Assembly: GCA_025934955.1 (NCBI GenBank)
Contig: JAICWE010000014.1
Span: forward strand, 1 to 59,017
Reading direction: 5' to 3'
Source: Gemmatimonadales bacterium
Lineage (GTDB): Bacteria > Gemmatimonadota > Gemmatimonadetes > Gemmatimonadales > GWC2-71-9
DNA length: 59,017 nt
This document shows, piece after piece, positions 41,037-49,477 of the stretch; the stretch's first letter is position 1, and each line of letters opens with the position of its first letter. The position numbers and the translations under genes were made by a program. The notes below the pieces were generated by a model that was not told the origin of the DNA, did no database searches, and was given only the letters and a program-made list of their open reading frames with translations.

Positions 41037-42490
41037 CCGACCGCCATTCGGGGCCGGGCCGCGGGCGGGCGCGGGCGTGCCGCCGGCGCCGCGTGCCACT
41101 CGCGGCAGGCGTGCACCGGCACCACCTTGCCCGGGTTCGCGCGTTCCTCCGGATCGAACGCGCGCCGCACCGCCTGCATGGCGCCTAACGTCTCGGCGTC
41201 GAAGATGAGCGGCATGTAGCCGATCTTGTCGTTGCCGACGCCGTGCTCGCCGGTGATGCTGCCGCCGGCGGCGACGCAGGCTTCCATGATCTCGCGGCTC
41301 GCCTGGCGCACCCGCTCGGCGAGGGCGACGTCGCGCCGGTCGAAGCTGATGTTCGGGTGCAGGTTGCCGTCGCCGGCGTGGAAGACGTTGCTGATGGTGA
41401 GCCGGTGCGCGTCGCGGATCTCGCCGATGCGGTCGAGGATGTCGGGCAGCGCGGAGCGGGGGACGACGGCATCCTGCACCGCGAGATCGGGTGCGATGCG
41501 GCCCATCGCGCCGAACGCCTTCTTCCGTCCCTGCCACAGGCGGGCCCGGTCGGCCGGCGCGACCGCCGTCTGCACCGAGCGCGCGCCGTGCGAGCGGAGG
41601 ATGCCGTCCACCAGCTCGAACTCCGCCGCGACTGCGTCCGCCGCGCCGTCCACCTCCACCAGCAGCACCGCCGCGGCGTCGGTGGGGTAGCCGGCGGCGT
41701 AGATCGAGCGTTCCACGGCCGCGACGCACGCCTGGTCCATCATCTCCAGCGCCGCCGGGACGATGCCGGCGCCGATGATCGCCGAGACGGCTTCGCTCGC
41801 GGCCCGCACGGTGGTGAAGTCGGCCAGGAGCGTCCGGACCGCCTGGGGCAGCGGCTCGAGTCGCACCGTGATCTCGGTGGCGACGCCGAACATTCCCTCA
41901 CTGCCCACGAAGAGACCGACCAGATCCGGACCCCACGGCTCGCCGTGGGGGGAGCCGAGCCGCACCACCTGGCCGTCGGCGAGCACGACCTCGAGCTCGG
42001 CGACGTGATTGGTGGTGACGCCATACTTGAGGCAGTGCGGGCCGCCCGCGTTCTCGGCGACGTTGCCGCCGATGGTGCAGGCGCTCTGGCTCGATGGATC
42101 GGGAACGTAGTGCAGGCCGAAGGGTACCGTCGCCTCGGAGAGGCGGGTGTTGACCACGCCGGGTTCCACCACCGCGCGCCGGCGTGCGGCATCGATGCGG
42201 AGGATGTGCTTCATGCGGGTGAGCGCGATCAGCACCGCATTCGGGGCGGCGAGCGCGCCGCCGGAGAGGCCGGTGCCGGCGCCGCGGGCGACGAACGGCA
42301 GACTCTCGCGATGCAGCAGCCGCACGACGGCGATCAGCTCGTCCCGGCTGGCCGGCAGCACCACGACGGCCGGAGCCGACTCGTGCGTCGGCAGGCCATC
42401 CATAGCGTAGGTCGCGAGCTCCGCCGCGCGATGTCGCACCCAGCGCGGGCCCACGATGCCGCTGAGCGCCTCCCGGAGCGCGGCGTTCAT
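41033..42490 (-). CDS. glcD: Glycolate dehydrogenase catalytic subunit GlcD
   Basis: This 485-residue FAD-linked oxidase has a PCMH FAD domain (VVVLPASRDELIAVVRLLHRESLPFVARGAGTGLSGGAL) and a C-terminal substrate domain with the conserved FHAGDGNLHPNI and GEHGVGNDK motifs. It oxidises glycolate or a related 2-hydroxyacid to the 2-oxoacid. The stop overlaps glcE and the start overlaps the LON-domain gene. It has one TTA leucine inside a CGTTAGGC octamer (41183-41190). Confidence 0.94.
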   Translation of the reverse strand: MNAALREALSGIVGPRWVRHRAAELATYAMDGLPTHESAPAVVVLPASRDELIAVVRLLHRESLPFVARGAGTGLSGGALAAPNAVLIALTRMKHILRIDAARRRAVVEPGVVNTRLSEATVPFGLHYVPDPSSQSACTIGGNVAENAGGPHCLKYGVTTNHVAELEVVLADGQVVRLGSPHGEPWGPDLVGLFVGSEGMFGVATEITVRLEPLPQAVRTLLADFTTVRAASEAVSAIIGAGIVPAALEMMDQACVAAVERSIYAAGYPTDAAAVLLVEVDGAADAVAAEFELVDGILRSHGARSVQTAVAPADRARLWQGRKKAFGAMGRIAPDLAVQDAVVPRSALPDILDRIGEIRDAHRLTISNVFHAGDGNLHPNISFDRRDVALAERVRQASREIMEACVAAGGSITGEHGVGNDKIGYMPLIFDAETLGAMQAVRRAFDPEERANPGKVVPVHACREWHAAPAARPRPPAARPRMAVG

Positions 42491-43149
42491 CCGCTCGCGG
42501 CGACGTCGGGCCGGTGGAGGCCGGTGCCGTTCCCGCGTGCGCGGCGGCGCACCCGCAGGGCGCGTCCGGCCGCTTCCGCCGCGGCCGGCAGCAGCTCGAG
42601 CAGGAGCGAGATGCGCGCGGGCGTCGAGCGCAGCTCCAGGAGACGCTGCCGCTCCGCGCGCTCGACCTCGAGCGCGGCGGCTACGTGGAACGAGAGTGTC
42701 GTCGCGTCGAGCGGCAGTTCCTCTTCGTCCACCGCGTCGGTGAGCGCGTGCCGCAGCTCGGCGTAGCCGAGGTACGCGGTGCGGAGCCGGGCGACGGCAT
42801 CGGGGTCGACGGTCTCTGCCGTGTCGTCGAATTCGGTGACGGCGCCGAGATAGTAGGGAGTGTCCTCGTCGAGGTAGCGGGTGAGGAGAAAGCGCCGCGC
42901 GCCGCCTACGACGATGTTGGCCCGCCCATCGGAGAGCGGTTGCACGCCGCGCAGCTCCGCCACGCAGCCGACGGCACCGGCCGGCGGCGCATCGTGCAGC
43001 GGGTCCGCGGGAAGCACGCCGAAGCGCTCGTCACCTGCCTGGCAGTCCGCGAGCATCCGCCGGTAACGCGGCTCGAAGATGTGCAGCGGGAGGAGCGCAC
43101 CGGGAAACAGCACCACGGTGAGAGGAAACAGCGGCAGCCGGAGAGGCAT
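42487..43149 (-). CDS. LON peptidase N-terminal (substrate-binding) domain protein
   Basis: This 220-residue protein consists of a Lon N-terminal domain without ATPase or protease: LPLFPLTVVLFPGALLPLHIFEPRYRRMLADC at the start and GCVAELRGVQPLSDGRANIVVGGARRFLL in the middle. The C-terminus is helical and arginine-rich. Stand-alone LON domains are common; role unknown, perhaps substrate or partner recognition. It is the first gene of the glc operon and its stop overlaps the glcD start. Confidence 0.9.
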   Translation of the reverse strand: MPLRLPLFPLTVVLFPGALLPLHIFEPRYRRMLADCQAGDERFGVLPADPLHDAPPAGAVGCVAELRGVQPLSDGRANIVVGGARRFLLTRYLDEDTPYYLGAVTEFDDTAETVDPDAVARLRTAYLGYAELRHALTDAVDEEELPLDATTLSFHVAAALEVERAERQRLLELRSTPARISLLLELLPAAAEAAGRALRVRRRARGNGTGLHRPDVAASG

Positions 43150-43178
43150 GGCCGAAACATAATGCTCGGAAAACGAGC

Positions 43179-43206
43179 GCGGGGACGTCGCTCGCGACGC
43201 CCCCGC
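43179..43206 (-). terminator. Terminator hairpin after the sigma-factor gene
   Basis: A 12-bp stem with one mismatch (GCGGGGACGTCG against CGACGCCCCCGC) and a four-base loop lies just downstream of the sigma-factor stop. On the minus strand it is followed by GCTCGTTTTCC, a short U-tract. It separates the sigma gene from the glc operon. Confidence 0.6.
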
Positions 43207-43228
43207 ACTTCCCGCAAGGCCGCATGCC

Positions 43229-44122
43229 TCAGGCCGCGACCCAACTCCCCTTCAAGCCCTTCACGTCGGGCGACTCACGCAGCTTCTCGAAGGCGCGCTC
43301 ACGAATCTGGCGGATCCGCTCGCGGGTGACGCCGAGCAGCTCGCCGATCTTTTCCAGCGTCAGCGCCTCGCTTCCTTCCTCCAGCCCGTAGTAGAGCGAG
43401 AGGATCTTGCGCTCGCGGGCGGTCAGGTGCCGCGCGAAGAGCCGGCTGATGAACTCGCGGCGGAGCCGTGCGTCCGTCTGCTCTTCGATGTCGCCGGCGT
43501 GCACGCCCGGCACCCGCTCGCCGAAGGTGCTCGCCGACCGCTCCTGCCGCTCCACCGGCGCGTCGAGCGACATCTCGACGCCGGCCATGCGGCGCGCGGC
43601 GCGCACGTTCTCCGCGGTGTCGCCCATCGCCACCGCCAGCTCGGCGTCAGTCGCTTCACGCCCCAGCTCCTGCGCGAGGAAGGTGGCGCAACGGCCGAGA
43701 CGGATGAGGGCGGAGTTCTGGTTGAGCGGGATGCGGACGCTGCGGGTCTGCTCGGCGAGGGCCTTCAGCACGGCCTGGCGCACCCACCACACGGCGTACG
43801 AGATGAACTTCACGCCGTGATCGGGATCGAACTTGTGCACGGCTTTGAGCAGTCCCTCGTTGCCGATCGCGACCAGCTCGCTCAGCTCCAGTCCGTGCCC
43901 CTGGTACTTCTTCACGTAGGAGATCACGAACCGGAGGTTGGCGGTGACCAGGCGCTCGGCAGCGGCCTCGTCGCCGGCCTGCACCCGGCGGGCGAGCCGC
44001 CGCTCCTCTTCGGGGTCGCTGATCAGCGGCAGCTTCTGAATGTCGTGGAGGTACTGATCGAATGACCCGGTCGGGTGAGAGCGGAAGAACGGGCGCGGGC
44101 GCCCGGGGTGCAGCTGAGCCAT
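43229..44122 (-). CDS. RNA polymerase sigma factor, RpoD/SigA type
   Basis: This 297-residue sigma factor has regions 1.2 to 4 but no region 1.1. Region 1.2: FDQYLHDIQKLPLISDPEEERRLARRVQAGD. Region 2: ANLRFVISYVKKYQGHGLELSELVAIGNEGLLKAVHKFDPDHGVKFISYAVWWVRQAVLKAL. Region 4 has the LTLEKIGELLGVTRERIRQIRERAFEKLRE helix-turn-helix. The compact size recalls primary sigma factors of Bacteroidetes-like groups; it could be primary or group 2. ATG 44122 is chosen since the earlier frame runs through the promoter at 44194-44222. The gene is isolated, with its own promoter and terminator. Confidence 0.93.
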   Translation of the reverse strand: MAQLHPGRPRPFFRSHPTGSFDQYLHDIQKLPLISDPEEERRLARRVQAGDEAAAERLVTANLRFVISYVKKYQGHGLELSELVAIGNEGLLKAVHKFDPDHGVKFISYAVWWVRQAVLKALAEQTRSVRIPLNQNSALIRLGRCATFLAQELGREATDAELAVAMGDTAENVRAARRMAGVEMSLDAPVERQERSASTFGERVPGVHAGDIEEQTDARLRREFISRLFARHLTARERKILSLYYGLEEGSEALTLEKIGELLGVTRERIRQIRERAFEKLRESPDVKGLKGSWVAA

Positions 44123-44193
44123 GGCGACTCCAGCTAGAACAGAGAACCGTAGCCTGCGGGATTTGGTGGACGGTCCAGCGGAAAGGCGAGCCC

Positions 44194-44222
44194 AATATAG
44201 GAATCGCCCCATGAGAGGTCAA
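44194..44222 (-). promoter_or_regulatory. Sigma70-type promoter of the sigma-factor gene
   Basis: On the minus strand TTGACC (44217-44222) and TATATT (44194-44199) are separated by exactly 17 bases, close to consensus. Transcription would start near 44187, giving a leader of about 65 bases. The best promoter seen in this window; it stands out as AT-rich. Confidence 0.8.
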
Positions 44223-44317
44223 GCAAAAGTCGTTTTCCACATCACAAATTGTGCAGGAGAATACGCTTGCTTCGGCCCTCCACTTTCCACATCCGCGTGG
44301 ACAAGCCGGTCCCCGGC

Positions 44318-45469
44318 TCAACCGATCGCGTCGAGCCCCGCCAGGAGGGTCTGCAGATCGGCCGGGTGGGTCCACTCCGATCCGCCGCCGGCCATGGTGC
44401 CGAGTCGCGCGGGGAAGGCGCAGCGGATCTGCGAGCCGCGGTTCTTCTTGTCTGCCGCCATCGCGTCCACCAACCGCTCGGCGGGGAGGGGGAGCGGCAG
44501 CCGGATCGGCAGGCCGAGGCGGCCGAGCAGCGCACGGACCCGGCTGTGGAGTCCCGCGTCGGCGATGCCGAGTCGCTCCGCCATCGCGGTCTCCGCGAGG
44601 AGCCCCAGGCCGACGGCCTCGCCGTGGATGACGCGGAACTCCGACACCAGCTCGATCGCATGCGCGACCGTATGGCCGGCGTTCAGCACCGCGCGTCGCC
44701 CGCCCTCGCGCTCATCGGCGCTCACCACCTCGGCCTTGATCGCGACGCTCCGGCGGACCAGCTCCTCCAGTGCGGCGGGCGTCCGCGCGAGGAGTCCGGT
44801 CGAGTCGCGCTCCATCGTCTCGAAGTACGCGGCGTCGGCGATGAGGCCGTGCTTGACCGCTTCGGCGAGGCCCGCGCGATATTCGCGATCGGGGAGGGTG
44901 CGCAGCACCAGCGGGTCGGCGACTACCACGGCGGGCGGGTGAAAGGCCCCGACGAGATTCTTGCCGTGCGGCGTGTCCACGCCGGTCTTGCCGCCCACCG
45001 AGCTGTCGAGCATGGCGAGCAGTGTCGTGGGCACCTGGATGTAGGGCACGCCGCGCGCAAACGTCGCTGCGACGAAACCGGCCAGATCGCCGACGACACC
45101 GCCGCCGAGCGCCACGATCCCGCTGTCCCGGCCGAGGTGCCGGTCGAACAGCGCATCGGTGAGCTCGATCCAGCGGTCGCGGGTCTTCGACTGCTCGCCG
45201 GGCTCGACGCTCAGCCGGGTGACCCAGTCGTACGCGTGCGCCTCGACGGCGGCGCGCCCGGTCGGGCGCCAGCTGCCGCTCGCGCCGCTCTCCCACTCCT
45301 CGTACAGGCGGCCGACCGTGCTGTCGGTAATCAGCGAGACGCGCCTGCCGGGCAGGTGCAGCCGCACCAGCTCGGCGAGGGCCGCCAGCGCACCGGCGGT
45401 GACGTACACCGGATAGCGTCCGAGTCGGTGGCCAACGACGATCGGCGGGGCGAGCGGCGGCGCTACCAC
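44318..45469 (-). CDS. aroB: 3-dehydroquinate synthase
   Basis: This 383-residue enzyme is the second step of the shikimate pathway, converting DAHP to 3-dehydroquinate with NAD and a divalent metal. Diagnostic stretches: GGGVVGDLAGFVAATFARGVPYIQVPTTLLAMLDSSVGGKTGVDTPHGKNLVGAFHPP, GLAEAVKHGLI and NAGHTVAHAIE with the metal-binding histidine. GTG 45469 overlaps the end of the adenosyltransferase gene by seven bases. Length is normal. Confidence 0.95.
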   Translation of the reverse strand: MVAPPLAPPIVVGHRLGRYPVYVTAGALAALAELVRLHLPGRRVSLITDSTVGRLYEEWESGASGSWRPTGRAAVEAHAYDWVTRLSVEPGEQSKTRDRWIELTDALFDRHLGRDSGIVALGGGVVGDLAGFVAATFARGVPYIQVPTTLLAMLDSSVGGKTGVDTPHGKNLVGAFHPPAVVVADPLVLRTLPDREYRAGLAEAVKHGLIADAAYFETMERDSTGLLARTPAALEELVRRSVAIKAEVVSADEREGGRRAVLNAGHTVAHAIELVSEFRVIHGEAVGLGLLAETAMAERLGIADAGLHSRVRALLGRLGLPIRLPLPLPAERLVDAMAADKKNRGSQIRCAFPARLGTMAGGGSEWTHPADLQTLLAGLDAIG

Positions 45470-46011
45470 GTGACGTCGCCGGCGCCCGCGCGGTGGTTGG
45501 CCAGCCGTGCGGCGGTGAAGAGCAGATCGGACAGCCGGTTCAGGTAGACGACGAAGAGTCCGTGGACCTCCTCCTGCGCCGCGAGGTGCACGACGCTGCG
45601 CTCGGCGCGGCGACAGATGGTGCGCGCGAGGTGCAGCGCCGCGGCCTTGGGCGTGCCGCCGGGGAGGACGAAGGCGCGGAGCGGCGGTAGCTCGGCGTCA
45701 GCCTCGTCGATGGTGCGCTCCATCTCGCCGACGCGCTCGGGCGAGAGCGCGGCCTTTTCGATCGCCGCGCGCACCCGCGCCGGATCGGGCGTGGCGAGTT
45801 GACCGCCGATCGAGAAGAGGTCGCGCTGGATTCGCTCCAGCAGATCGTCCAGCAGCGGGGGCGCGGCTGCGCGCGCCACGCCGATCGCGGAGTTGAGCTC
45901 GTCCACGTCGCCGTACGCCGCAACGCGCGCGTGATCCTTGGCGACCCGGCCGCCGCCGAAGAGCCCGGTCTCGCCCTCATCACCGGTACGGGTGTAGATC
46001 CTCAGGGGCAT
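45463..46011 (-). CDS. ATP:cob(I)alamin adenosyltransferase (PduO type)
   Basis: This 182-residue enzyme makes adenosylcobalamin from cob(I)alamin and ATP. The N-terminal ATP loop TRTGDEGETGLFGGGRVAKD, VAAYGDVDELNSAIG, SIGGQLATPD and the helix TICRRAERSVVHLAAQE with YLNRLSDLLFTAAR are the PduO-family signatures. ATG 46011 lies inside the end of the ferredoxin reductase gene (10-bp overlap). Cob(II)alamin must first be reduced, and a flavoprotein reductase is encoded immediately upstream. Confidence 0.94.
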   Translation of the reverse strand: MPLRIYTRTGDEGETGLFGGGRVAKDHARVAAYGDVDELNSAIGVARAAAPPLLDDLLERIQRDLFSIGGQLATPDPARVRAAIEKAALSPERVGEMERTIDEADAELPPLRAFVLPGGTPKAAALHLARTICRRAERSVVHLAAQEEVHGLFVVYLNRLSDLLFTAARLANHRAGAGDVTW

Positions 46012-47417
46012 GGTCGTCCTCCGCGGCCGTTCTTGAGCGCGCCGAGCATCTCCGGCACCCGGGTGAACTTGAGCCGCGGCCGGCCGACTGCCTTGCCCGC
46101 CGCCACCTCGAGCGCATCGAGCGTCTGCCATTCGCCGAAGCTCACCACCCGCACGCCGCGCGACGCGAGCAGCGCATCGATTCCGGCACGTCCCGGCTCC
46201 GCGGGCTCGGGCAGCGCGCCAGCGCGCAGATCGTCCAGCAGTTGATCCACCGTCTCCTGCGCGTCCGGCTTGTTGGTGCCGATGACGCCGCTCGGCCCCC
46301 GCTTGATCCAGCCGACCACGTAGGTGCCGGGTACCACGTCGCCGTCGGCGGCGGTCAACACCCGGCCCTCGCGGTGCGGAATCGTCCCGGCGCGCTCGTC
46401 GAACGGAAGCCCCGGGATCGCGATGCCGCGGTAGCCGACCGAGCGGAACACCAGCCCGACCGGGAGGACCTCGGTCTCCTCTGTCGCCTCGGCCCTGGTG
46501 CCGCCGCGGCCGTCGGCGACGAGGCGATTGCGCACGATGCGGAGACCCTCGACGCGATCGCCTCCCACCAGCTCGACCGGGGACGCCAGAAAGCGGAACA
46601 CGATGCGACGGGGCCGGCCTTGGAGCGGGCGCGCGGCGAACTCCCGCAGCGTGTCCATGTTCCGGGCCAGCGTCGGATCCTCCGACTGCTCCAGCTCTGC
46701 CGTGCTCAGCGGGTCCAGCTCGAGGTCGCGCGGGTCCACCACCACCTCGGCGTCAGGGAGATGGCCCAGCTCCTTGAGCTCGGGATTGGTGAACGCCGCC
46801 TGCACCGGACCGCGCCGGCCGAGGACGTAAATGGTCCGCACCCGGCTCGCGCGCAGCGCGTCGAGTGCGTGCCCCGCGAGGTCGGTCCTCGCGAGCTCGT
46901 CCGGCGTGCTGGCGAGGATGCGGGTGACGTCCATCGCCACGTTGCCGACGCCGATCACCGCCGCGGCTTCCACCGAGAGGTCGAAGCGGCAATCGCAGTA
47001 GTCGGGATGGCCATTGTACCAGCCGACGAACTCGGTCGCGGCGTGGCTTCCCGGAAGCTTCTCGCCGGGAACACCGAGTGCGCGGTCGGTCTGCGCGCCC
47101 ACGGCGTAGATCACCGCGTCGTAGTAGCGCAGGAGCTCCTCATGCCGCAGGTCGGAGCCGATAGTGACGTTGCCGAGAAAGCGGAACGAGGCGTGGGACG
47201 CGAGCTTGTCGTAGACGCGCGTCACCGACTTGATCTTCGGATGATCCGGCGCGACACCGCCGCGCACCAGTCCGTAGGGCGTCGGCAGCCGGTCGAAGAG
47301 GTCGAGCTCCAGCGGAGGCCCGTCCTTCTGCAGCCGCTCCACGGCGTAGAAGCCGGATGGTCCCGAGCCGATCACCGCCACGCGCAGCGGTCGCTCCGGT
47401 ATACCACGAGTCACCAC
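46002..47417 (-). CDS. Ferredoxin-NADP reductase, adrenodoxin-reductase type (FprA-like)
   Basis: This 471-residue FAD/NADPH enzyme has VAVIGSGPSGFYAVERLQK for FAD, FDRLPTPYGLVRGGVAPDHPKIKSVTRVYDKLA typical of FprA/adrenodoxin reductases, AVIGVGNVAMDVTRIL for NADPH, and a closing VVGWIKRGPSGVIGTNKPDAQETV. It moves electrons between NADPH and ferredoxin. Overlap with the adenosyltransferase gene suggests it may serve cobalamin reduction; it could also supply the desaturase or other ferredoxin users. Confidence 0.94.
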   Translation of the reverse strand: MVTRGIPERPLRVAVIGSGPSGFYAVERLQKDGPPLELDLFDRLPTPYGLVRGGVAPDHPKIKSVTRVYDKLASHASFRFLGNVTIGSDLRHEELLRYYDAVIYAVGAQTDRALGVPGEKLPGSHAATEFVGWYNGHPDYCDCRFDLSVEAAAVIGVGNVAMDVTRILASTPDELARTDLAGHALDALRASRVRTIYVLGRRGPVQAAFTNPELKELGHLPDAEVVVDPRDLELDPLSTAELEQSEDPTLARNMDTLREFAARPLQGRPRRIVFRFLASPVELVGGDRVEGLRIVRNRLVADGRGGTRAEATEETEVLPVGLVFRSVGYRGIAIPGLPFDERAGTIPHREGRVLTAADGDVVPGTYVVGWIKRGPSGVIGTNKPDAQETVDQLLDDLRAGALPEPAEPGRAGIDALLASRGVRVVSFGEWQTLDALEVAAGKAVGRPRLKFTRVPEMLGALKNGRGGRPCP

Positions 47418-47433
47418 GTCGAAGCCCTCAGCT

Positions 47434-47922
47434 CTAGTACGCGCCGCGCGGCCGGAGGAGGAACCGCAGCACCGCGCTGTCCGGCGTCACCCCCGGCAGC
47501 TCGAGGCCGAGCACGCCGCTCTTGGGGAAGTCGATCTCGACCCCGTCGGCGTATCCGGTGAGCAGCAGCGATGCCAGCTCGCCGAGCCACGGCTCGTGGC
47601 CCACGAGCGCGACCAGCCGGTCCTCGTCGCCCACCGCCTCCGCGATGCGCTCGATGTCGGGGGACTCGGCGAGCGCGGGGCACGACGTCGGCGTGAGATC
47701 GCCACGGCAGGTGACGTCCGCGGTAATCTCCGCGGTCTCGAGCGCACGGGTCCACGGGCTGGTGAGCAGCAGGTCGGGCACCAGATCGCGGCGGCGGAGC
47801 CGGCGACTCACCTTGCGGTGCACCCGCCGGCCGGCGTCGGTGATCGGCCGGCGAGTATCGTCCGGCCAATGGTTCGGGTCGCGCTGGCCGGCGGGTGCGT
47901 GGCGGATCAGAAGCAGGCGCAT
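47434..47922 (-). CDS. sixA: SixA-type histidine phosphatase
   Basis: This 162-residue member of the histidine phosphatase superfamily begins MRLLLIRHAPAG, with RHA in place of RHG as is usual for SixA. DTRRPITDAGRR, TSPWTRALETAEI and the second histidine in VGHEPWLGELASLL follow. SixA dephosphorylates phosphohistidine on phosphocarrier domains. The gene ends 17 bases before the ferredoxin reductase start. The true partner is not visible here. Confidence 0.9.
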   Translation of the reverse strand: MRLLLIRHAPAGQRDPNHWPDDTRRPITDAGRRVHRKVSRRLRRRDLVPDLLLTSPWTRALETAEITADVTCRGDLTPTSCPALAESPDIERIAEAVGDEDRLVALVGHEPWLGELASLLLTGYADGVEIDFPKSGVLGLELPGVTPDSAVLRFLLRPRGAY

Positions 47923-47959
47923 CGGTGGATCCTCCTTGTCGTCCTCGGCGCGGCGCAGG

Positions 47960-49477
47960 TCAGCGCGTCTGCGTCAGCGCCTTGCCCGCAACCGCCTTCG
48001 CCATGTCCACTACCACGCTGTCGATCTGCGCGATCTCGGCGCTGCCGCGCTGCGCGTGGTGGTTGGCCTCGATCGAGACGGTCAGCGTGCGGCCGTTCGG
48101 CAGCTCGACGTAGCCCGAGAGCGTGTTCACCCGCTCGATCGATCCGGTCTTGGCCTGCACGCGGCCTTCGATCGGCGTGTCGCGGAAGCGATTCTTCAGC
48201 GACCCGGTGTTGCCGCTCCGCGGGAGCCCGGCGGCGAAGGTCTGCCAGTGCGGGTGCCGGCGGATGAACCGCAGGAGCTGAGTGAACGTCAGCGGGCTGA
48301 TGAGGTTGCTGCTGGAGAGCCCGGAGCCGTCGCTCAGCGCGAACTGGGTCGAGTCGGCCTTGACCGAATCAATCAGGAAGCGCCGCTCCACCGCCAGTCC
48401 CTGCTCCCACGACCCGGCGCGGCCGAACTGGCGCCCCAGCTGTTTGATCAGCATCTCGGCGAACCAGTTCTGACTGGTGTTGAGGATCGGAAAGATCCAG
48501 TCGCTGAGCGGCCGACTGGTCCGCTCGGCGAGTGGGCCGGTGAGCCGCGCCGCGGCATAGCGGGTCGAATCCGTGGTCGAGCGCGCCGTGCCGGTGACGC
48601 CGATGCCGGCCTCGGCGAGGGCCGCGCGCAGTGCCTGGGCCGCGAAGAGATTCGGGTCGGGGAGGGCGAAGTACTCGGTCCCGCCGCGGGAGCCCTGCGC
48701 GACGTTGCCTTCGGCCCAGAGGTGCAGCGTCCCGGGCTCGCGGAAGAAGTCGATGGTGTCCTGGTGGCCGGGCGGCGCGGTGCGGGTGCGATTCTCCAGC
48801 CAGACGTTGCCGAAGTCCGGCAGAAACGACACCGCGGCCGGCGCGCCCGGCGTGGGGCCGGCGGCGTAATGGATGTCGATGCTGTTGTCGTTGAAGCCAA
48901 GCCCGGACACCGGCGCCGCGTACCACCAGTTGAGGTCGTAACCCTCCCAGCCCGGATGCACCAGCGTCGGCTCGAAGTAGCTGCCGTCGCCCACGACGTC
49001 GCCCGCGACGTCCTTCACGCCGCGCGCCTTGAGCGCCGAAACCAGCTCGCGCATCGGCGCCAGCGGATCCGCGATGCAGACGCCGGCGAGCGTCGTGTCG
49101 GTGGCGAAGCAGCGGCGGCTGAAGGTCGGGTCGCCGCGGCCGTAGAGCACGAGGTCACCCTGGAGCACGCTGTCCACGATGGGCCCGCTGCCGTACACGC
49201 TGGTCCGCACGGTGAAGTCGGGCGGGAGCAGGGCGGCCGCGGTGACGGCGACGACGAGCTTGGTGTTGCTCGCCGGGATGAACAGCCGGTCGGCGTTCCG
49301 TCCGTAGAGCAGCTTGCCGTTGTCGTCCACCAGCGCCACGCCCCAGAGCTGGCGGTTGAACGGCGCGGCATCGAGCCGCGCGTCCACCCGCCTGGCGAGA
49401 TCCTTCAGGTTCTGCGCGGCCGCCGGCGCGGCGAGCAGCAGGGCCGCGAGGCCGAGTCGCATGGCGCGGTCAGTCAT
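47960..49477 (-). CDS. dacB: D-alanyl-D-alanine carboxypeptidase/endopeptidase (PBP4, S13)
   Basis: This 505-residue periplasmic enzyme has a signal peptide (RLGLAALLLAAPAAAQ). The S13 active-site motifs are present: SNTK near residue 82 (nucleophile serine), SSSN and KTG in AKTGSIERVNTLSGY. It trims peptidoglycan stem peptides or cuts cross-links. ATG 49477 overlaps the permease gene by eight bases; ATG 49462 is an alternative that keeps the signal peptide. Cotranscription with a peptide ABC permease and binding protein links it to recovery of wall peptides; inference. Confidence 0.93.
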   Translation of the reverse strand: MTDRAMRLGLAALLLAAPAAAQNLKDLARRVDARLDAAPFNRQLWGVALVDDNGKLLYGRNADRLFIPASNTKLVVAVTAAALLPPDFTVRTSVYGSGPIVDSVLQGDLVLYGRGDPTFSRRCFATDTTLAGVCIADPLAPMRELVSALKARGVKDVAGDVVGDGSYFEPTLVHPGWEGYDLNWWYAAPVSGLGFNDNSIDIHYAAGPTPGAPAAVSFLPDFGNVWLENRTRTAPPGHQDTIDFFREPGTLHLWAEGNVAQGSRGGTEYFALPDPNLFAAQALRAALAEAGIGVTGTARSTTDSTRYAAARLTGPLAERTSRPLSDWIFPILNTSQNWFAEMLIKQLGRQFGRAGSWEQGLAVERRFLIDSVKADSTQFALSDGSGLSSSNLISPLTFTQLLRFIRRHPHWQTFAAGLPRSGNTGSLKNRFRDTPIEGRVQAKTGSIERVNTLSGYVELPNGRTLTVSIEANHHAQRGSAEIAQIDSVVVDMAKAVAGKALTQTR

